From NCBI GenBank assembly GCA_029717555.1, contig JAMDHS010000078.1:29613-93612 (forward strand): 64,000 bases of DNA. Direction: 5' to 3'. The stretch comes from Peribolospora baueri (lineage: Eukaryota; Basidiomycota; Peribolosporomycetes; Peribolosporales; Peribolosporaceae). The notes under the pieces are model-generated. The model was not told the DNA's origin, made no database searches, and worked only from the letters and a program-made list of their open reading frames with translations. Made by a program: the position numbers and the translations under genes. Position 1 is the first letter of the stretch. Every line of letters begins with the position of its first letter. This document shows, piece after piece, positions 36,975-49,500 of this stretch.

Positions 36975-37652
36975 CTTTGTCCTGGGGCTAGCTCTCGTTG
37001 GGATAGGTCTGTGGTCAGAAGAGTGCGACTGATAAGATTGCCCTCTAATCTCGGCTCTTGCTTGCTTGACTCTTGCACTGACACCTTTGTTTCTTCTCGT
37101 GAACACAAAAACGCAGCCCACCAGTGGAAAAGTTACACCAGGCGACGTCACGTGATGCCTCGCATATGTTGGAGATTGGCGGCGACGAGCACCGTGGTTA
37201 CGCGGCTGAAAGCGGACATGACTACGTAGGCAACTGTGCTGTTACTGCGATTTTCCTCCTTGTATGCTCTCTTAACGCAACGAACCAGTAACGTCGGCCT
37301 TCGTCCATCCACCATAAGTTCTAACATTACTACAGCATATTGCGGACCACATTGCATCGCGTCTATGGAAGGAGTCCGGCTTCAGGTGGATGTAAGTGTT
37401 TTCTGACTCGACCAATGCTGTCTTTAGACATGTCTGGTGCTTGAAATCAGTCTTATGAGATTATGTCTCCTTCATTTACATAAGCAATGACGGCCGAGAT
37501 ACCACGTACGCCTCTCCAACCTGGAGGTACTATTGTGCACAGGATCAAGACAAGCGTAACCGGCTTGGACCAGAAGATGAGCGCAAGCGCGTGACGAACA
37601 CACGACAAGTCTTTGTCCTCTGCCATGGCAAACTCAACATCTACATCAAGTG
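36975..37652. other. Intergenic, TRP4 promoter side
   Basis: About 680 bp, noticeably more AT-rich than its surroundings from 37250 on. No gene seen. Confidence 0.45.
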
Positions 37653-37784
37653 GAGAAGCAGCTTGCCATTCTGAAGATCGACATCGCCACCACGAACATA
37701 CCTATGACGACAGGACCATCCCAACGAAAAGGAGTACATTTTCAGCAATCTCGGCCTGACGCCGCTCCAGCTATATGACTCCTT
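37653..37784 (+). pseudogene. Decayed coding fragment, inverted copy (arm A)
   Basis: 132 bp that match the reverse complement of 37889-38025 almost perfectly. Relative to that copy it has a 1-bp deletion (GATCG versus GATCCG), a 4-bp shortening after CCATCCCAAC and a CGGCC/CGACC substitution. The frame is therefore broken. It is followed by unrelated sequence. Confidence 0.6.
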
Positions 37785-37881
37785 AAAGGACTCTAGGGAA
37801 GGACCGAGAGAATGGAACAAGAGGATGAAGGAAAATACGTTGGCAACGCAGCTTGCAAGTGTTGAAATACATACGGGGGAG

Positions 37882-38112
37882 TCATGGGAAGGAGTCATAT
37901 AGCTGGAGCGGCGTCAGGTCGAGATTGCTGAAAATGTACTCCTTGTCGGAAGTTGGGATGGTCCTGTCGTCATAGGTATGTTCGTGGTGGCGATGTCGGA
38001 TCTTCAGAATGGCAAGCTGCTTCTCAACGTTGAAATTGAGATAGTCGAGGTCGTCCGCCCAACAGGATTTGGCCACATCTATCTCAAATATGAAGGTCAG
38101 TTCAAGTCTTCA
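37882..38112 (-). pseudogene. Small open frame without ATG, source-like copy (arm B)
   Basis: Reads FEIDVAKSCWADDLDYLN, then VEKQLAILKIRHRHHEH and LDLTPLQLYDSFP before a stop at 37882. It has no ATG, only GTG. Its 3' half is the inverted partner of 37653-37784; its 5' end (about 38037-38112) is the inverted partner of 38143-38224. It may be an exon remnant of a lost gene. The protein family is not recognised. Confidence 0.45.
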
Positions 38113-38142
38113 ATGTCTTGTGAGACATGAGCCGAAGAAAGG

Positions 38143-38466
38143 CGATGTTGAAGACTTCAAGTAACGTTCACATTTGAGATAGATGTGGCCAAGCCCTATC
38201 CTGGACGACCTCGACTATCTCATGAAGAAAGAGACGGTGAGATGGAAAGGGCAGAGTTGCAGGAGAAGGCGAAAGAGTTGGAGTTGCTGGGGGAGAGGAT
38301 AAGCGAGCTTGCAAGGACTCAGGACCTTCGCCTGGTTGGGGAGCTTTGGAATAAAGCAAGAACTCTGTCAGCGGCAGTGCAGGAGTTCGAAAGAGAGAAG
38401 TCAGTGCGGCATCTTCGTCTAACATGGAATGGTGCCACCCTTTTCTATGATCCCAATATTTCTTGA
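38143..38466 (+). pseudogene. Open frame sharing its 5' end with arm B, diverging downstream
   Basis: The first 80 bp mirror 38037-38112 (ATTTGAGATAGATGTGGCC core), with a 2-bp length difference that changes the frame. It then reads EERDGEMERAELQEKAKELE, a charged coiled-coil-like stretch, and stops at 38466. It has no ATG. It could be a last exon of a small gene, but no upstream exon is evident. Confidence 0.4.
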
Positions 38467-38719
38467 TATGTACATATTCATTTCTCGAACCGAATAGAAT
38501 AGGCGAAGAAGCAGGGAGATGAAGGAGGGTTTGCCGGGAGGGAGCGTGACTTCGGCTTGAGTGGAGCCGCCGTCGTCCGCAGTCGTCCACGCCGGACATA
38601 CCCGCTCATACTCGGAGATGCTCTCCGATCACGTTCCGATAACGCCCCCGCCGACGTGCTCCATTCGCCTCTCCACCTTACTCGTATACCATTTCGATCC
38701 CTGTGTGCTCACATCGTCC

Positions 38720-39535
38720 ATGTCAAGGATGGCTTCCAACGCATCGTGCCTCTTCTGCAAGATTATCAAAGGGGAAATCCCTAGCATGAAGCTTCTCGAG
38801 ACCGAGAAGAGGTGAGCGCCGAGCTAGAGTCAGGCGGGCGTCCTCTTCGGCCTTGATCGACAACTTGAAATGTACGCCATCTTACTCGCTCATTTTTCTG
38901 TTTCAATCATCCAATCCGACGCAGCTTCGCCTTTCTCGACATTGGACCTCTCTCTAAGGGTCACGCGCTCGTCATTCCCAAGTGTGCGTGGACGCACCTC
39001 TTCTTCCCAGCCGGTGCTGATGTTCGGCCGTGCCCGAGGTCGTTACTGATCTAAAGACTGGCTGTATGTACTCCCCCTCTCTCGTTTCTCCCATTCTCGC
39101 TCACAGATCACGCCACGAAGCTCCACGAGCTTCCAGATGAGCACCTTACCGAGCTCCTCCCCATCGCCAAGAAGCTTGCCATCGCTAGCGGCGCGACCGA
39201 CTACAACATCCTTCAGAACAACGGAAGGCCAGCGCATCAGGTTGTAGACCACGTCCACGGTGAGTCGTTGTAGGACAAGAAGTCGAGCCTATATTTGTTG
39301 TTGGCCTTGAATCTATTCCAAGCACTCTTTCATTTGTCTTTTTACCGTGCTCTTCCAAACTTCCGTTTTTTGCGCTCCATTTTGCTGACCTGCTCGTTCT
39401 TCCCTCCCTCTTTCAAAAGTGCACATGATTCCCAAGCCCAGCGAGAGCGAGGGCCTCATTATTGGCTGGCCCGCTCAGCAGCCGGACAAGTCCGAGCTGC
39501 AGAAGGTGTTTGAAGTGATGAAGGAGAAGCTTTAA
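38720..39535 (+). CDS. HNT1: HIT-family nucleotide hydrolase (Hint/Hnt1-like)
   Basis: Hydrolyses adenosine 5'-phosphoramidate and related nucleotides. Four exons (38720-38811, 38925-38983, 39107-39259, 39420-39535) add to exactly 140 codons, 139 residues; a second in-frame ATG at 38729 would give 136. The sequence starts CLFCKIIKGEIPSMKLLETE, continues SFAFLDIGPLSKGHALVIPK and TDYNILQNNGRPAHQ, then the histidine triad HVHVHMIPKP, split by an intron inside it. The C-terminus is KVFEVMKEKL. It lacks the second catalytic fusion domains of aprataxin or Nit-Fhit. All family landmarks are intact. Confidence 0.93.
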
Positions 39536-39941
39536 GTGGCCCATAGACGAGGGGGGCCTAGATATGCATGGACGCGAGAAGCGTTTCATTTTGCTTCCAT
39601 TAGGGACCTTTCCTTGGAGAGGAAGAGAGAAGGGGAAAGAAAAGAATGAAATGTTTCATAAGGTCGGAAAGGGACCGTGCCGGTAAGGTGGAAAGGAGGT
39701 TGCTTATAGACAATCCTACCTTAAGCCCAAGAGCTCCCCACGCCAGAGACGCAGGCAGACAAGGATCAATTTAGTTCACATAAGCGCACAAACAGCGTAC
39801 ACCCCAATCCTTCCAAAACGACGTGAAGAACTAGCTAACTGGCTGGGCAGCTGGCTGTCCGTAAGATTGGCATTGCATTGGTAAACATGGTGACGTGACC
39901 CCTTCGCGCTTCTATCTCTTGACTGCCGATCGAGCCTTCCT
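39536..39941. other. Convergent intergenic region
   Basis: 406 bp between convergent stops; purine-rich 39590-39690. No feature seen. Confidence 0.5.
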
Positions 39942-42423
39942 TCAGTGTTCATGGTGAGCGTGGTCGTGGTCGTGCGCGCCATCAATTTCTCCGACGTCCA
40001 ACCAGTTCTCCCAGCCATCCTCGAAGATTTCTTGCAGCCTCTTCGTCCAGGTCATGACGTCTAGTTCCTTCTCCTTCTGACACTCTCGCATCGTCTCTTC
40101 CCATTCCTTCATCTCTTCGTCCGTCAGCAGCGCCGAGTCGAACGCCGCACGGATCTTGGCCTCGTCCATGGGCTTGACGCCGCCGCCAATGAACACGATT
40201 TCCTGCGGGAGTCGTGGTTTCGTCATAAAAATGAGCGAGGCGCCGTGGAAATGGAGAAGGCGCCACAGTAGACTCGCTCACCTGTCTGCGATCGCCCCAC
40301 TCGCCCTTCATGTCGTTCAAGATCGCCTTTTTGACCTGAGGGTCACCGTCGGACCAAACGTCAAGGTCGTCGCAGCAAAGCCAGTTGGACGATCCTGTTA
40401 GTGTCGCCATCACCCCTGCCTGGGACCACTCGCCCATCAGCGTCGGTCGCGTAGCCAGCCAAAGGAAGCCTTTGGAACGCAGGAGAGGGCCAAAGACCGG
40501 ACATGCTTTCTTCTCAGTCAGCCGAAGCTTCGGGTTGAGCTGAGGCATCTCTTCTTCGTCCTTCCGATCGTCCTGGCCATCGATATCCTCCTCGTCTTCA
40601 TTTTCCTCCTCCTCATCTTTCTCCTCCTCTCCGTCTTCTTCCTCCTCTAAATCCTCGTAGGCGTTCTGAATGATCACAAACTTGCGGCACATGAGATCCC
40701 ACAACCGTCGGGGCGAGAACGGGGCGCGGGCGCGGTATACGAAACTGCTGATTCCGTACTCTTCCGTCTCCGGTTTGGGCGCGATGCGCGTCGCGCCGCC
40801 GTTGAGGCTGCGAGGGATCATCTCCTTGAGCGATTGGAGCCAGCCTGCGGAGAGGACGGCTTTTTCAAAGTCGAACCGACCCGTGTTGAGGACGTGCTTT
40901 AGATCGACCGAGCAGCGTACCGTGCGCACCACGTGCGCTCCAGGGTTGAGCTTCCTGACAAGTTTTTCGACCGTGGCGACCGTTTTCTTATCGCACAAGT
41001 CGATTTTATTGAGGAGAATGACGCTGTGTGGCACAAACCGGGCATCACACGATTGGAGATCGTACGAAGGTACGCCAACTCCATCTTGTGAAAATGACTC
41101 ACTCTGCAAACTCGATCTGGTCTACCAGCAGGTCCGTCACGTTCCTTTCGTCTTCCGGGTCGAGCTCGCCGCCCCTGAATTCGACCTATGGGAGAAAAGG
41201 CACAAGATGGCGTCAGGATGGAGCCATCTAGAGTCGGTCGCATGAGGTGGCTCTCCCGCGTCTCACAGGGCGGTCGGACAGAAAGTCGGTCGTCTCAAAG
41301 TCGTTCATGACGTTCAAGCAGTCGATCACGCTTACGCATGTGTCCTGAAAGCGAGGACGTCACGGACCAACCGAAGAGGTGAGAAGGTTATATGACGGTA
41401 ACTATCGGGAAGGTCGTCTCGATGGGGCTCACCAGCCTGGCAAGCGACGTTAAACCACCCTTGGCGAGGAGCTCGGCCATGCGACCCTGAGGTCTCGGAG
41501 CTTCATTGTCGTCGTTGATAGCGGTGATCGCCTTCATCGTCTCTGCATCCACGCCTTCGGGAAGTTGACCATCATCTTGGCGAGCGAGCTCTACAGCTTG
41601 TTCGAGGAAGGCAGTCGAAAACGATTCCGCAACTTGCTGGGCTGCAATCCGGAAGGACACGATCTGTCAGATATTTCCTACCGGCAGCTAGCGTGAAGGA
41701 CGGACTTACGTTCGCTGACGCCTGTGGACTCGATGACCAAATAATCAAACTCTCCTGATTCGGACAGGCGTGCGACCTCGTCCAGCAAGTCTTCGCGGAG
41801 CGTGCAGCAGATGCATCCGTTCTCCAATTGGACCACCTTCTCCTCCTTCTGAACCAAGTCATGGCCTCTGACCAGCTCGGCATCGATCTGCGCTCGTGGA
41901 AGGGAAGCGGCCATCCGACTGGTACGTTAGCCTCTCCTCACGGGGACTTGCATATCCGCTGGTCGAAGGCAGAGAGACATCGTAGAGCCACACCCACATT
42001 CAGCTCCCCCATGTCGTTGACGATGACTGCGCATCTCATGCCGTGATCTTTGCTGCGAAGAATATGTTCCAATAATGTCGTCTTGCCGCTCCCGAGGAAT
42101 CCAGACAGGATGGTGACAGGAAGGCGACCGTCCGTTTTGACCGGCGCCGATTTGCCGTTCACGATGCTTTTCGCAGCGACCCCAACGTCGTTCTTGTCGA
42201 CGACGTCGACCGCGACGGGCGCCATCTCGTCTGCTCCCTTTTCGGACTCGGACTCCTTGCGTCTCAACGTTGCCTTCTTGCTTCGTTTGACAGCGGGCGG
42301 AGGATGTTTGCTAAACTTGAATTCGTACTCGTCGTTCAAGTTGCTGAGAGCTTGACGTCCACGCTTCTGGATGTTCCCTGGAAGGGCGCGGTGATCGGAC
42401 ACAGGAAGGTTCGACAAGGGCAT
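39942..42423 (-). CDS. CobW/COG0523 GTPase, putative zinc metallochaperone
   Basis: A G3E-type GTPase that probably delivers a metal (zinc in the ZNG1/CBWD branch) to client proteins. It starts [11 protein letters not shown] at 42423. The Walker A loop is GFLGSGKTT (residues 108-116). The metal-binding CxCC motif sits in [17 protein letters not shown]. The Walker B/switch region is [12 protein letters not shown]. The guanine-specificity motif is LLNKIDLC. The CobW C-terminal domain holds [17 protein letters not shown], then [11 protein letters not shown] and [13 protein letters not shown]. Unusual parts are a run of more than 25 mostly acidic residues inside the C-terminal domain (about 40,565-40,655) and a His-rich end [10 protein letters not shown]. 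Both could bind metal. About 8 exons. Confidence 0.92.
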
Positions 42424-43420
42424 GGCCGTACGGAAGGGGAAAAGGAAGGAAAATAGGAGGACGTCAAGGTCGGTCAGCCTGGCCTTTGTAATGAGCGCGG
42501 GAGGAGGAGCTTTTCTCCTTCAACAATGCTGGCACGCCCATGTGAAGCGGCCACGGTCCACCATTTCCTGGCGCGATTCGGTACACATCTGTTCGGACGA
42601 GTCCAAATCAACTTAACCGGCCTCCTTTGGTCGGTTGAAAAAACTCTCATAACGACTTCGGGCTCGCCGTACATGGGGGCGAATCAAAGAAAGGTACGCG
42701 CACAGTCATGACCACCAGGGTCGTCAGGGTACCCCCACGGTTGACAAAACCGCCGCGCCTGATTGGGCGATCATGGTCGGCCGTGGAACCGACGCGTCCG
42801 TCACGGCCACAGCACCTTTGGGGCCTCGCCGGTCTGGGAGGGCTTATATCAGAAAGGACCGTCGAGGTCTTGTGAGCGGAGCAGAGCGGAGGGTGTGACG
42901 TGAGCTTCCTCACGTCTTCGGGATCTCTTGCTACGCTGGTAACAGGCATGCAAGTTCCCTCTGTGAGTTGGATGGGTGCCCTCCTCACTTCGCTTATCGC
43001 AACAGGCTATAAGCCCAGAGGCAGGAAGCCGTCGAGCCACCCCTCTCTTTGAGGGCTCGCCGACTTGGAAGCCGCAAAATGCTCGAGTCGGACAAAACCA
43101 GCGGGCGAACCGATTATGCGGCCGATCGAGAGGCCGCTTATCGCCGCTTGCCCCGCGGAGTGCCGCAGTCACGCAGTTGCCGCAGTGCTCCGCTTCCTCC
43201 AGTCCGTTCGTCCGCCGGCGGGCCGTCGGAGGGCACAACCTATGATACGAAGCCGGTGGAGAACGAGAGCGACAAGAGATGTAATACAGCCCATGCTGCC
43301 GCCTCGGCACGTCCTCGAGTCGACGCTTGAAGCAGCTAACGTTATATACCCCGTCTCTGTCTGTACTTTGGTTGTCCAACTCTCTCCCCGCTCACCCTCT
43401 CATTCCTGCCGCAGACCATC
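42424..43420. promoter_or_regulatory. Divergent promoter region of the CobW and monooxygenase genes
   Basis: About 1 kb between divergent starts. Open frames here (for example 42849-43379, minus) overlap each other on both strands and lack domains. A TTATATACC element at about 43341-43349 lies some 75 bp before the monooxygenase ATG and could be its TATA box. Confidence 0.4.
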
Positions 43421-45833
43421 ATGTCGCCCATGGCCAACGGCGTCGTCCCCGCACCCGATCAGATCGTCTCCCACTGGCTCTCCCGCTTCGAGGCGTTCGC
43501 CAGGTCGCCTCCCACTCAGAAGCCCCGCCTGGAGGCCGCTTTGGATCAGCTTTTTATCCCGGATTTCGGCTGGTGGCGGGACCATTGCGTCTGCTCTTGG
43601 GACTTGAGGACCTCGCACACCGTCTCCGGCATCGCCAGGTGGTTGCTCGAGGATGACCACTCCTCGACGGAGACCTGCAAAACTACGAATCGTCTTGCCC
43701 ACGCTCGTCTTCACTCGTTCAGGGTCCACCAGGGCCCTCACCCTAGTCCAATCGGCGGCGACGGAAATACCTGCCCAGCACCTTCTATTGACGACGTCCC
43801 GTTCTCTTGCCCGGACGCCGACGGGCGCAGGCCACAAGTGGTCTCCGCCAGCTTTCGCTTCCAGATGGGTCCTCCCTCAAACGAGCTAAGCGAAGGACAC
43901 CAGCACAAGGTTGGTGTTGGGCGAGGCGCCTTGCGCCTGCTTCGCTCCGCGGACGGAGAATGGAAAGCTTGGACCTTCTTCCTCGTGCCGATCGTCGACG
44001 ACATGGGAGGCCGTCTCGCTCGTCCTACCTTCGGCACTTTGGACACTCAGGGCAGGATGGCCGTCTTGTCTCACGCTCAAGAGTTTGGCCAGCGACACAC
44101 GCTCTCGTTCGCCGAAGAGCGAGCACGTTGGAAAAAACGGTGTGAAGAGGAGCCGGCTATCGTGGTCGGTGAGTCTGCCGTTCAATCGCACTATCGAATG
44201 CGCCCATTTGCCCATTGATAGACGCGCACGGCCTCTCCGTTCGTTCACGCGCGGCGCTCGTTCCAAGTCGGAGGCGGACATTCCGGCCTTGCGACCTGCG
44301 CGAGTCTCATGCGCCTCGGCGTCCCCACCCTCCTCATCGAACGCTCGGCCAAAATCGGAGACGTGTGGACGTCACGCTACAGCTCGCTGACTCTGCACAC
44401 CGCTCGCGCTTATTCCGGCCTGCCCCACTTCGAATACCCATCATCCTATCCTCGTTTCTTGCCCAAGGACCTCGTCGGCGAGTTTTTTCAAACCTACGCT
44501 GATACTCTCAACCTCGTCTACTGGACCTCGGCTTCCTTCATTCCACATTCCGCGTTTTACGACGACGCGAAGCGAAAGTGGAGACTGGACGTCTTGAGAG
44601 ATGGACCGACGGGGCGGCAAGAGGTGTGCTTGACGCCCAACCACTTGGTCCTCGCGTCTGGCATATACGGCCCGCCTCGCATGCCACGCTTGCCCGGCAG
44701 CGACCAGTTTGAAGGAAGGATCTTCCATTCGCAGGACTGGCCGAGGATGGAAGGAAAGGAAAAAGGTCGAAAGGTGATCGTCGTAGGGTGCGGAAACACT
44801 GGATCGGACATCTGCAACGACAATGCCAATCGAGGAGCCGAGGAGGTCACGATGTGAGCCCCAGCAGCCAGAAGGAGCCCAGGTACGAAGTCGCGCTCCC
44901 AGTGTAGGTCCGACCGGTCTGCTCTCTCTCTCCCTTTTCGGCCATGAACAGGGTCCAGCGCTCCATCGTTTGCGTCCAATCGGCGGGAATTCTCGACAAG
45001 ATTATCGAAACCGGCTATCCCGACCAAGGTCGGTCTCTGACCGACTCCGACTTCCTCTCCGCGTCCATGCCTCTATGGCTCATGCTCCAACTTTCCAAGA
45101 AGAGGGTGGAATCGGTCGACAAGGTCGTCGACGCCGAGCTCCACAACGGCCTACGGGCGAAGGGGCTGAAGATCTGGCTGTGAGCTTGCCCTCTCCAATG
45201 TCGACTGCCGGCTCTTGTACGACCGTCGTTTTTTTCTTTTTTTCTTTTTTTTTTCTCCCTCCTCCCAGGGGACCGCAAGGCGCCGGCGGCTTCGAGCTGA
45301 TCGTGAAACGGGGAGGCGGTTTCTGGTGGGATGCGGGATGCGGCGACAAGATCGTCGCCGGACGGATTGGGGTCAAGAGCGGCGTCGAGGTGGAGCGCTT
45401 CACGAAGACGGGCATCGTTTACACGGACGGTGAGGAGCAGGTCGCTGACGACGTCATCTTCTGCACGGGCTACGAGACAGCCGAGGGTATGGTCGCGCGC
45501 ATGCTCGGCCCCGAAATCGCGTCAAAAGTAAGCCGCATGCCTTACGTCGATAAGGAAGGAGAGTACGCCGGCGTCTTCCGCCCCACAGGTCACCAGGCGT
45601 TGTGGGTTGCCGCTGGAACCTTCTCCAACGTGCGCCAACTGGCTCCACTTCTGGTGAGCGTGCCTGAGGAACATCATGTCAACGAGTGGGCCTTCCGATT
45701 TGACCAATTTGGCGGAGGCTTTTCGTAGGCGCTGCAAATCAAGGCCGTAGAAGAAGGCGTAGCGCGAGCGTATGTTCCCTGCGCGCCTCACAACCGCCAC
45801 CCCGACGCCACAGAGAACATGAAGCTGAACTGA
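43421..45833 (+). CDS. Flavin-containing monooxygenase with NTF2-like N-terminal region
   Basis: An FAD/NADPH-dependent oxygenase of unknown substrate. The start at 43421 (MSPMANGVVP) opens about 200 residues unlike the catalytic core, resembling the NTF2-like leader seen in many fungal FMOs (FARSPPTQKPRLEAALDQLF, WRDHCVCSWDLRT). The FAD site IVVVGGGHSGLATCASL is formed across an intron (G|TC). The core continues IGDVWTSRYSSLTLHT and LVLASGIYGPPRMPRLPG. The fingerprint FEGRIFHSQDWP matches the Baeyer-Villiger form FxGxxxHxxxWP. The NADPH site is KVIVVGCGNTGSDIC and the distal motif VIFCTGYE. About 5-6 exons. The end is uncertain: reading through after LAPLL|ALQIKAVEEGVARA gives a stop at 45833, but a further intron (GTATGT at about 45770) could extend it. 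Confidence 0.86.
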
Positions 45834-46565
45834 CGGCCCGCTAGATGTCAAGAGTTTCGGAGCATCGGGCTTGTTGCAGGCGGTGCCCGTTTTCAAGACG
45901 TTCGGTCTGGGCTCGGTATACAGAGGTGGAGAAACAGAGCGGATTAAAATGCGCATAGTCGAATGGATCATGGCAGGCTCTGTTCGAACAATATGGCCAT
46001 AGCAATTCTAAAGCGATGCGCGGTATGATTGCGCTGAGATAGGGATGAGAAATCGAGAGAGCAAGCCGGAACATGTGCATACGCGCAATCCATCGTCTCC
46101 TCTTGTGATACAGACCATGTCCCGAACATTTGGCTGAACTAATTTGTATTGGTGTCGCTTCAGCGGACGACCCTCTTCCGCCGGTCCTACTGCAGACATC
46201 GGGTAAGCGTGTCGTCGTCCTCTAAGGGGGCACGGAATCGCACGTAGCGAGAAAGAGAGAGTATGCACTTTTCGCCGAGATTGGAGAGGGACAGCGAGTT
46301 CCAGCAAGTCACACATGTATGAGTGAACCAGCCTAGGGTAGAGATTTATGGTATGGCGCAGGGAAGACGGACGCTCTTTACTGGGTGCTCATCGGTCAGT
46401 TCAGTTCGCTATACCGAATCAGAGGCGGTGTGGAGAAGTCTGACCTTCACGAAAACGAAGTGATTAACTAGAGAGAATGGTATCGAAGGGTAAAGCAAGG
46501 AACGAAAGCCGGCAATGCGACAGCCAAGCGCCTCGAACGAAGCACGGATGGTTAAGAGAAGATTA
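45834..46565. other. Convergent intergenic region
   Basis: About 730 bp with no supported gene; it may contain the extended 3' end of the monooxygenase. Confidence 0.5.
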
Positions 46566-49500
46566 TCAGAACACCGGTGCAGAAATGAGGAATAGCCTCT
46601 GCTCCTCTCTCTTCACCCAGCGCGAGACGGCGTTGGCGGCAGATATGGCCGCCGTCTTTGGAAGCATGGGGGAGAGAGCGAGGTAAAGCTCGAAGGGCTG
46701 AGTGATCTGATGGTGTCATTGGGAACGAGGGTCGTGAGGCGAAGAATCAATGAAAGAACTCAAGAACGAAAGGCCGGAATAGACAGAACAACAAAGGTGA
46801 AACGCCACGCACCCAGCCGAGGACGGCTTCCTTCTCTGTGCGCACATATTGGAGCTTGACGGGCTGATGCTGCCCCGAGCGCGCGTGGATGGCGTCATAC
46901 AAGCGTTGGTACAGCGTGAGGAGCCTGTGTAAAACAAACGGCCGCCATAGGAGCGAAACTTAGCCGAGCTCGACGACATCGGAATGGACCAAGTTGCATT
47001 TCCAAGGGGCATGCAGGTTACACCTCAAGACGCACCGTCTTTGTGACGTCTGTTCATCGTACGGCGCTTCGTATGCCGGACTGGTTAACTGCACGTTGGG
47101 CCGAGATTTGTAGACAAAGTGCCGAAGGCCGGGAATCCCAAGGTCGCCTGGTGGGATACGCGTCAGTCAGAGGGTGAGTCGGCTACCGCTGCGCAGAAGG
47201 AAGCGGTGAGACATACTTACCGCTGGAGTAATCATGAGATTGGAGCGCCTTTTTCATCGCTAGGATCGCTCCCCTCTTCTGTAGTCTCTGTGGGACGGGT
47301 CGCCGAAAAATCCGAGAGAGCATTTCAGATTGGGCTCACATCGTCACGCAGACACTCTCAGGGCGAAGCGATACCAGCTCAACTCACCTCGACGACAAGC
47401 TTCGAGAATTCGCTCATCTCGAAGAAGCCTTCTCGGTTGCCAGTCACAAGGACGAGGGCGATCTCGCCCTTGTGTCCACTCATTTCCTGCGAGTCTTCTG
47501 GTGCATTGCCCGTATCGTCATCTGCGTGCTCATTCAATTCACTCAGCTCGGTCCGTTGAGGGTCGACGGATCCGACGTTGGGACTGGCGGTACCCGTTGC
47601 AGATGCGGAACGCTCTGGCGTGGTCGCGCCCGACGTGGGAGCGCGAGTGGTGGACGTCTCCAGTTCGGACGGCGTGGAGAGAAAGCTGACGTACGCATGC
47701 AAGAAACCTGCGCTGGTGAACTTGGGCAGACAAATTGGAATCCAAGACTCGGAACTTCGGAGCGAAGAGGAAGACTGGATGGTGTTGACCAGGAGGTGCA
47801 AATCTAGACAATAGAGCCAACTCATATAATCAGGAAAGAGCTTCTCCACCGTGGCGTCTCCATCGGATCTCACCTGAAGGATAGATGCTGTGTTTCCTGG
47901 GTCGAACCAGCGTCACAATCTTGTCGTCCGCCAAAAGAATTGCATACAAAAGGTCCTATAAAAATGAAAGCACTGGAATGTTAGCGCGACAAAGCAGGCT
48001 AAAGGTCTAGATATGACTCTTTGAGACAAACAGCCTACCTTTATTTTCTCTTTCGGCATCAGGGCCTTCGCAATGTCCTCCCTTAGCCCGGGATCTAGTC
48101 GTAATGGCTGAAGAGCCGAGAACGAGACATCGAACTTCTCGCTGAGCCTACTGGTTAGCGAGCTCAGCATGTGGTCGGTACCTGCGAAAGCAGCAGTCCA
48201 AGGTCAGCGGAGAACTAGAGCAAAATCGCCCTGATTTAAACGCTTACCTTCCAACAACCTTCGCAGGTCAAAGTTGTTTCGTCGCTGGAATATCCGCGTC
48301 AATTGGGTGGACGTGACCACCGAAAGAATTTGCAGATGTAGGTAGTCGAGATGTGCTCGGAGCTATGCAAGGACAAGATGAGGCATGGTCCAAATGAGAT
48401 TAGACAAGTAGTAGTGATGACGGAAATGCAGACTTGGCTTACCACCGACTCGGGCTCGCCCCATGAGCTGACACAGACGAAATACAGAGGAGAGCGGAGG
48501 AGGAAGGATATCCTCACGTCGCCGTAGTTGATGCAACTGTCGCGAACATCGGTTGTGGTATTGTCAGTATACCGATCCAGGCAGGGAGGACGGCGATGCT
48601 GATAAGCCGCTTACCGGATCTTGTCCTCTTCATCTGCAAAGACGGAGATCAAAGCCTGCATGACTCCGACCGTGTTCGCGGCGTCATCTTCGTCTTCCTC
48701 AGCTTCCCGGCTGGATAGTCCAAAAAACGGGTAGGAAGAAATAACAAAATCAAACGTTAACGCATGGTTCAGCTCAGGCAAAGGGTGTGGAATCTCACCT
48801 GATGTATACCGGCTTGCCGGCACTTGTCAGGATGAAATAAAGGCGGTCACGGAAGGGATCTATAAAGAAAGGAAGACAAGAAGATGTTTATCGTGAGGAC
48901 CTATCAACGCTGATAATATTACTTATCATAAGGGAAAAATGTCTGCCTAATACGGACAAAATCGAAACACCCAGCTCGCTAATCTGTGGACTCACTAGCG
49001 CTCCATTTTTGACCGTGTTCGTCATCTGGATCAAGCCGCACTGTTGCGGCCGGGGAAAATGATCAGGTCATTCAATATGTAGTGGAATCACTCTTGCTCC
49101 GAGCAGGGTCAGGGTCACACTACACTAACCTTCTGTCGCCTTTTCTTTTCCCTTCACAGACCTCTGCGTTCTGCGGGTTAGAACGGCCGCCTCGCTCTTA
49201 CGCAGCTGTGCTTTGAGCACATCCCGCGGATCCTGATGAGTCTCCTGTGCAGTGTCGCCCTCCACAGCTGCCGCTCTATCGTCAATTTGAAGTACATCGC
49301 CTTCGTCGGACGAAAGATCGCTCTCATTTCGACTCTGCCCACCGTCGGTCTTCTCATCGTCATCGTCGCCGGCTTTGGGGCGCAACGTGCTGCTGCTCCG
49401 CTCCCGGTCGACCGTCCTGAACCTCGCACCGAGAGTGTGATCGACAAATGAAGAAGCTTTGGAGATTTCCCCTTCTCCCTCCGTCTGGTCGAAGAGCGGC

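Noticed and set aside
37641-37898. 85-codon minus frame with a hydrophobic N-terminus
   Set aside because: It is the antisense of a decayed inverted-repeat arm and has no independent support.
42849-43379. 176-codon minus frame in the divergent promoter at 43 kb
   Set aside because: Overlapped by open frames in other registers, no domain, no good start.
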